Positions 60,401-64,000 of a stretch of 64,000 bases of DNA are shown one piece after another. A model generated the notes under the pieces. It was not told the origin of the DNA, ran no database searches, and worked only from the letters and a program-made list of their open reading frames with translations. The stretch's first letter is position 1. Each line of letters starts with the position of its first letter. Origin of the DNA: Hippasteria phrygiana (Eukaryota; Echinodermata; Asteroidea; Valvatida; Goniasteridae); contig JAZGUH010000531.1 of the NCBI GenBank assembly GCA_037893225.1, positions 372,001-436,000 of the forward strand. The letters are read 5' to 3'. The position numbers were made by a program, and so were the translations under genes.

Positions 60401-63400
60401 ATTGGGCGATTAAAAAACAAAAACCTATAACCCCCTCATTCCCTTTTCGCTTCTTTCATCTGTATAGTGTGTTGTGACTTGTCAGTTTCTGTTTTTTGTA
60501 TGAGTTAGCCTTTGACTGAGAGGTTACCATATATTCACAAAGATTTCAAACAAAGTAAAGCCAAAATTATCCATGTTGAATGATCAAGTATTGAAATTTG
60601 GTTCAATAAGTGCCTCATTTGACCTCAAAGCTAATCTACGATACACCTGCATTCAGGTCTGTAATCAAGTAAAATCATGAGCCACAGGCAGAGATGTAGT
60701 CGAGTCCATCATCACAAGTCCATCACAAGTCCCTGCAAGTCCATCACTAGCCCTCCAGTCCAAATCCCAATCACAAGCTATTCAAATGAGCTTTGACAAA
60801 GGCATTCTTTTGTCATTGTTCATCCAGTTACTTGTGACCGGCTTTATGAAAGCACTTCTGACTGGACTTGTGAAATGACTTGCGAAAGGACTTGCGAAAG
60901 GACTTGCGAAAGGACTTGCGAAAGGACTTGCGAAAGGACTTGCGAAAGGACTTGCGAAAGGACTTGCGAAAGGACTTGCGAAAGGACTTGCGAAAGGACT
61001 TGCGAAAGGACTTGCGAAAGGACTTGCGAAAGGACTTGCGAAAGGACTTGCGAAAGGACTTGCGAAAGGACTTGCGAAAGGACTTGTGAAAGGACTTGCA
61101 GGGACTGAGTACAACTTTGGCCACATGAACAATGATAAAGGAATGCCTTTGTAACAGTCATTTGAATAGCTTGTCACTGGTGATGATTTGATTACATCTC
61201 TGCCTGAATGATAGTTGATGGCACAAACAACAACCCTTATGATTAAGAAATAAATATATATATATCCCTTTTAACAAATCAAAGACTTGATATCTGTAGA
61301 AAATATCTGTTTACATTCAAGAGAGCTTTTTATAGCTTACATGGCTGAGTGTGCTGGTCGATATTATCAATGATGATGGATCTAGAGTATGAATCATCAT
61401 CGCTACAGGTGTAGATACCAGCATCCTGGGAATCGATAAAGTCATGAATGATCAGACGAAGAATATTGCTGCCTGCTAATTCCACCACGATGTGTCCAGG
61501 GTCTGAAATCAAACATGAAGGGTGAAACCTTCATCTCTTAATTCTTACTTATCCTTTAAAGTCTGACAATTGATAAGGCAATGATCTCTCAGGGGTCTGC
61601 TAGGTGCTAACAAGAGACAAACAGATAAAAGATGAAATATTAGTTTAGAATGGTGGCTAGGAATGAGTTTCATCAATTAACATACAGTACATCAAATTAA
61701 AGTTTATAAACTACTTACGGGGAAATCCCATTATCTCAATCTTCAAATCGTATTCTCCCATTTTTATGATGCAAGGTCAAAATTGATCAGCAAAATCATG
61801 TAGTGTGTGAGAATGGTGTCTAATCACACCAATTACAATTGAACACAATGCACAAAATACGAGATAAACAAAAAAATTCGCACAAAATACGAGATAAACA
61901 AAAAGGGGCATCTCGTTAACTCACAAATGGAAAATGTCAATTGTCAATTGTCAATGTTGACAAGATACATGAACTTACATACCAGCAGAGCCATAGAACT
62001 TGCTGGAGCTTGGTGTAATCCATGCTGACCAGAATTTAGACGCGTGGTAACAGTCAACCTCCACTTGATTGCCCGTGGCCGTTTCAAAAACTTTCACAGG
62101 ACCAATAACAATTCCTGAGCAGAGTAAGAAAGACTTAAATGTAGTGTACACGATTGATAATCCTCCAATTTTGTTTTTACTGAATTATTACAAAATACCT
62201 TACTAGACTGAAAGTTAATAGTAGTCTCAATCATCCTGTCCATGACATGTTGGCATTCGGGGCGCGTCACGCGCCCAGATAGCCTTTAGTCAAGGCGTGC
62301 GTGGTTATCATCCGCCCAACGGTTGAAAATGAGCGCCGTTTTTCTTTCGTTTTTTTTTTTTTTCGCCATCTAACAACGCAAAACTTTGAACAAAAATTGC
62401 AACAATGACCAATCATGTACACTGCCTTTAAAGGTAGTTTTGCGTTGTTGGATGGAGAAAAAAATGAGAAAAACTGCACTCGTTTTCAACCGTCGGGCGG
62501 ATGATAGCCTTTAGTCAAGGCCCGCGTGGCTACATGGATGCGTGACGCGCCCCGAATGCCAGCATGTCCGGGGCGCGCCACTCGTCCAGGTAGTCACGCG
62601 CGCCTTGACTAAAGGCCACAGGGCAGTTTTCCCAACGATTTCCACTATTCTTGACAACGACAGCACACCTGGTGCCATCATTTCACAAAGATGCAAACAA
62701 TTCCTCCCTTAAAAATCACTTGTTTGACGAATTTTTCACCCTCTTCACATAGAACGGCCCATTACGCGTAAAAGCAATACAGCGACTTATGTGCCCTTTT
62801 TGCAGAGCGGTCAACAATTTTCTTCATTCAGGATTCAACATCTTTCTGCACCAACTCCTTCTACATACCTGCCCTTCCGACGCAGTCTTCCTGACTGGCC
62901 CTTGTTCTGATTTAGGCTTGTCCTCATATTTTGTCATATTTGCCAAAGCTAAGAAATGCATCCTGAGTAGCTTGAAAGCTTGTCTCTTGAAATTTCTAAC
63001 CACAAACCCTCGTTTCTCAGTTAGTTGAACCATCCTGCAAAGTTGAATTTTCGGGACTGTCCTTCAGTCCACTGGACTCTTACTGAAGAAAACACTGAAT
63101 AACCTAACACAATAACTTAATTTACAACCCAACCTAACCACCATGATGTCCTGGCCATGCTAATTTGAATTTGGTAATTGATTTCACAAGCTGTCCCAAG
63201 AAGGATTTTATATACAATTTTCATGACAATGATGCATGACCAGAGAAATGCATCCGAGATACCAATGGAAAGCTGATTACTCCTAGTTTATGATCAAACC
63301 ATAATAATGGTCATTGTGTACATAGCTTTTGGAACACTCTACCTGTGTCACTTTAAATTATTATTCATAAATACCTAAGACAGTTTACCAGTTCCTATTG

Positions 63401-64000
63401 GTCGAAAGCCTGTCACGTGCGCATCCCGCACGCATCAATTTCCATATAAGGACATTTTTAGCACTACTCGCGTGAGGCATGAACCATTAATGAGCTAAAG
63501 GGGTGTTTTACAAAACAAGGTAAAAATAATTGAACAAAATCATTGGAAATTGATAAATTTCGGAGGTTTTTGCTGAAATATTAAAAAGAGCCTTTGGCTT
63601 GGGTCATTATCAAGCGTCCAGGCCCCACTTGTTTAAAACTGACCCAGCACATATTTATTCCCTTATTAATAATTGACTTTTTATTATTATTATAGTGAAT
63701 CAGAGCTGATCAGTGTAGTTTTAAGATTGACATACCATTGTAGCATTCGCCATCGTTCTGGTAAACTAAACCCTCGCAAGAAGGGATTGTCGTATCGACA
63801 GCTAGGAACACGTCTTCGCAGTCCGACTGTACCTGCTCACACATCTCACGACATACCATAGGTCTGGTATCTCGACTCGTGTTGCACTGTGAGAGATAGG
63901 TGGCACACAGTTCCGTGCCGAGGTAACGCGAGCAGCCAGACCGAGCCACTGCATCATATCGCTCTAGCTTATACCTGATCTCATTCTGTGAGATCATCCC
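51310..64000 (-). CDS. FZ/Ig multidomain gene, 3' part (ten exons)
   Basis: Joining the exons at 63736-64000, 61983-62114, 61341-61502, 59215-59355, 56847-57053, 55940-56080, 55147-55353, 54276-54626, 51947-52084 and 51310-51443 gives one open frame of about 625 residues with every intron in phase 1. The order is FZ, Ig, Ig, Ig, FZ, Ig. FZ is the Wnt-binding-type cysteine-rich fold (ten cysteines in the complete copy); the Ig-like domains show C...W in their first exon and D-GIYTC or D-GTYVC in their second. No signal peptide, transmembrane or kinase segment lies in the window; the 5' end is beyond 64000. The Ig3-FZ order resembles the MuSK ectodomain (ROR has one Ig and one FZ), but the flanking FZ and Ig are unlike either. 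The product would be extracellular; ligand unknown. The last exon ends in TAG at 51310-51312. Confidence 0.8.
51947..52084 (-). CDS. Exon: Ig domain 4, first half
   Basis: 138 nt, phase 1-1. Acceptor GATAACGTGGCACAG (weak pyrimidine tract); donor G|GTAGGA. Encodes VKEVEIGHGGVSGSESG, then VDYYVECVYNLLPAIQPRW, keeping the Ig cysteine and tryptophan. Confidence 0.78.
52238..53162. mobile_element. GTAGTG-family TIR element in FZ/Ig intron
   Basis: AAAGGTAGTCTACACGATTT at the left faces CCAATCATGTTCACTACCTT at the right. It contains the CTAGTGTGCTGTCGTTTTCA and CCGCCCGACGGTTGAAAAGG blocks of the family. Middle sequence 52700-52940 is not shared with the shorter copies. Confidence 0.65.
54276..54626 (-). 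CDS. Exon: FZ domain 2, complete
   Basis: 351 nt, phase 1-1, one whole FZ domain in one exon. Ten cysteines occur in FZ order: DCEEIRVPAC, ENPC, PFMCALYLPPC, VVPCRELCLKSVDQC, REGC and WQCHNG. The acceptor is TTTATTGATTTCAG and the donor G|GTAAGTG (GT at 54274-54275). Intact C-x-P-x-C...C-R-E-x-C spacing makes the fold assignment secure; Wnt binding is not shown by sequence alone. Confidence 0.92.
54840..55053. repeat. piggyBac-like MITE, family 1 copy 3
   Basis: Exact TTAA at 54836-54839 and 55054-55057. Ends are CCCTTTGCGTACGGATGACG and CCGTACTCAAGGGG, an inverted pair. This is the best preserved copy. It sits in the intron between the Ig3 second-half exon and the FZ exon. Confidence 0.85.
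55147..55353 (-). CDS. Exon: Ig domain 3, second half
   Basis: 207 nt, phase 1-1. Acceptor ATTGTACAG; donor T|GTAAGTC. Encodes DPLARIQVFHQSSNVTTL, TITNFQ, then DVTDAGIYTCLGQGQDSA and the same PNPSPVPTVGG linker as 56847-57053. Confidence 0.85.
55832..55870 (-). pseudogene. Relic of an Ig first-half exon 3' end
   Basis: The + strand AGCCTACCCGTGTTGGTTAC and CACTAAGCCATATAAATCAA parallel AGCCTACCTGTGCTGTTTAC and CACTGAGCCATATAGATCAA of the live exon at 55940-56080, at about 85 percent identity including the donor site. Only the exon end survives. Confidence 0.65.
55940..56080 (-). CDS. Exon: Ig domain 3, first half
   Basis: 141 nt, phase 1-1, duplicate of 59215-59355 (VVII becomes VIII, and VWFD becomes VWLD). 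Acceptor CTATCCCTCCAG; donor G|GTAGGC. A decayed second copy of its 3' end lies 70 bp downstream in the following intron. Confidence 0.85.
56361..56463 (-). mobile_element. tRNA-derived SINE head
   Basis: Read on the minus strand: TGGCTTAGTAGTTTGG (A-box-like, 56438-56453) and GGGTTCGAGCCC (B box, 56386-56397). It lies in the intron between exons 56847-57053 and 55940-56080. Its duplicate intron lacks it, so it inserted after the duplication or was lost in the other copy. Confidence 0.65.
56847..57053 (-). CDS. Exon: Ig domain 2, second half
   Basis: 207 nt, phase 1-1. Acceptor ACAATTTTCCAG; donor T|GTAAGTC. Encodes DPFARIQAVWLSNNATM, then DVTDAGIYTCLGQGQDSA, ending in a proline-rich linker PNPSPVPTVGGQPDQS. 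The last two thirds match 55147-55353 almost exactly; the first 75-80 bases do not. Confidence 0.85.
57455..57569. repeat. Long near-perfect palindrome
   Basis: TGCAATGGTAAGAATAATTT at the left faces AAATTATTCTTACCATTGCA at the right. Arms continue over GTGACAGATTGAATGTTCC against GGGACATTCCATCTGTCAC, about 45 bp each with few mismatches and one 2-bp indel. The loop is CACGAAGCGAAGCCGAG. Confidence 0.85.
57595..58084. mobile_element. TIR element (TTTATACAATGCCT ends)
   Basis: TTTATACAATGCCTAAATAA faces TTATTCAGGCATTGTATAAA; identity continues over AATCC/GGATT and CAGATTG/CAATCAGATGG-like words. There is no coding. It lies in the long intron between Ig2 exons. Confidence 0.7.
58400..58658 (+). 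mobile_element. piggyBac-type 5' end
   Basis: TTAA at 58396-58399 is followed by CCCTTTTGCACCGCGGGGCC, a piggyBac-like terminus. It continues into a short leader and then the transposase fragment at 58659. I could not identify the opposite end, so the element is truncated. Confidence 0.6.
58659..58843 (+). pseudogene. piggyBac-like transposase N-terminal fragment, frameshifted
   Basis: ATG at 58659 opens MADQSRRKHVSAEQIVNLL and then hits TAA. Shifting frame, the reading continues NDSDSETDRFDVG, ESESSDEDLANDSEWEY, to a stop at 58841-58843. A basic start followed by an acidic serine/aspartate-rich segment is typical of the disordered N terminus of piggyBac transposases, and the TTAA|CCC end lies 260 bp upstream. 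The DDD catalytic core is absent. It is a dead remnant, and possibly related to the source of the small TTAA elements in this window. Confidence 0.6.
58977..59140. mobile_element. hAT-like MITE with 11-bp minisatellite
   Basis: A perfect 8-bp duplication TAGCTAAT flanks it (58969-58976 and 59141-59148). The left end CAAAGTTGTTAATC faces GATTACAACTCTG. Almost the whole interior is GATCGACTTGT repeated about ten times (59019-59128). An 8-bp target and CA...TG ends are the hAT pattern. Confidence 0.85.
59215..59355 (-). CDS. Exon: Ig domain 2, first half
   Basis: 141 nt, phase 1-1. Acceptor CCATCCCTCCAG; donor G|GTAGGC. Encodes VDEIEIGEVVIIEVLG, then VDCTSNYRPAFQPVWFDLYG. Nearly identical to 55940-56080; the visible coding differences are about three bases. 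Confidence 0.85.
60685..61206. mobile_element. hAT-like foldback MITE with 12-bp minisatellite
   Basis: The outer ends CAGGCAGAGATGTAGTC and GATTACATCTCTGCCTG are inverted. The inversion continues over about 110 bp: CAAGCTATTCAAATGA and TCATTTGAATAGCTTG, then CATTGTTCAT and ATGAACAATG. The central array at 60861-61101 is GGACTTGCGAAA repeated about 18-19 times. No clear 8-bp target remains. Frames of CERT or SFRK repeats through it are artefacts. Confidence 0.8.
61341..61502 (-). CDS. Exon: Ig domain 1, second half
   Basis: 162 nt, phase 1-1. Acceptor TTTGATTTCAG; donor T|GTAAGC. Encodes DPGHIVVELAGSNILRL, then SQDAGIYTCSDDD with the D-x-GxYxC motif of the Ig F strand. Ends IDNIDQHTQP. Confidence 0.85.
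61983..62114 (-). CDS. Exon: Ig domain 1, first half
   Basis: 132 nt, phase 1-1. Acceptor CTTACTCTGCTCAG; donor G|GTATGTAAG. Encodes GIVIGPVKVFETATGNQVEV, then DCYHASKFWSAWITP with the Ig cysteine and tryptophan. The right end of a TIR element lies only about 22 bp upstream of the acceptor. Confidence 0.8.
62136..62432. mobile_element. GTAGTG-family element next to an exon
   Basis: AAATGTAGTGTACACGATTG faces CAATCATGTACACTGCCTTT. Internal blocks GGGGCGCGTCACGCGCCCAG and CCGCCCAACGGTTGAAAATG match the family. Its left end is about 22 bp from the acceptor of exon 61983-62114. It is followed at once by a second, oppositely oriented partial copy. Confidence 0.75.
62430..62690. mobile_element. 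GTAGTG-family partial copy, opposite orientation
   Basis: AAAGGTAGTTTTGCGTTGTTGG then ACCGTCGGGCGGATGATAGC, GTCCGGGGCGCGCCACTCGT and ACACCTGGTGCCATCATTTC match 25800-26060. The outer right TIR is missing. Confidence 0.65.
63225..63320. repeat. Dispersed repeat, inverse of 32880-32975
   Basis: CTAGTTTATGATCAAACCAT and AATAATGGTCATTGTG are the complement of the copy at 32880. It lies in the intron after FZ exon 1. Confidence 0.55.
63736..64000 (-). CDS. Exon: FZ domain 1 (5' cut by window edge)
   Basis: Encodes eight visible FZ cysteines: SGCSRY, ELCATYLSQC, PMVCREMCEQVQSDC, PSCEG and GECYNG. The first two cysteines of the ten would lie past position 64000. The donor G|GTATGT (GT at 63734-63735) leaves phase 1. 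The MISQNE segment corresponds to LSQNDV in the other FZ exon. That exon is 351 nt, so about 86 nt may be missing here. Confidence 0.85.

Noticed and set aside
62824..63033. Basic, cysteine-containing minus-strand frame as a transposase piece
   Set aside because: No catalytic or zinc-binding pattern could be recognised and it lies in an intron.

Overview
This is eukaryotic nuclear DNA from an invertebrate animal, and almost all of it is non-coding. The evidence is an intron-rich gene with consensus splice sites, a chondroitin synthase exon, non-LTR retrotransposon and tRNA-derived SINE remnants, and many families of terminal-inverted-repeat (TIR) elements. The palindromic word TACATGTA is scattered everywhere. 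An invertebrate deuterostome (echinoderm, hemichordate or amphioxus) fits best, but that is inference; nothing in the window fixes the species.

Layout. Positions 1-41627 hold no exon I can defend. They are a mosaic of TIR elements (piggyBac-like with TTAA targets, pogo-like with TA targets, hAT-like and Merlin-like with 8-bp duplications), SINEs, a LINE fragment and tandem repeats. The tandem repeats include a 1.93-kb array of a 93-bp unit and a ~171-bp satellite enclosed in a TIR element. At 41628-43250 (+) lies the 3'-terminal coding exon of a CHSY1/CHSY3-like chondroitin sulfate synthase. Its upstream exons are not visible, so the first 41 kb is most simply a giant intron of that gene. Positions 43251-51291 are 3'-UTR or intergenic DNA with several hairpins.

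From 64000 down to about 51310 (-) runs the 3' part of a second gene. I can assemble ten exons, with acceptor and donor sites that join in one frame and introns that are all phase 1. They encode FZ - Ig - Ig - Ig - FZ - Ig, where FZ is a Frizzled-type cysteine-rich domain and each immunoglobulin-like domain is split over two exons. The order Ig-Ig-Ig-FZ recalls the MuSK ectodomain, but a second FZ domain lies upstream and another Ig domain lies downstream. The middle two Ig units are a recent, mosaic tandem duplication. The last exon carries an in-frame stop just before a perfect splice donor. TIR elements and a broken piggyBac transposase fragment sit in its introns.

The two genes converge (CHSY on +, FZ/Ig on -). 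Products of both would act in the secretory pathway or extracellular space, but the sequence shows no direct functional link. The observations most worth a second look are the FZ/Ig multidomain gene and the repeated association of TIR elements with internally amplified minisatellites.
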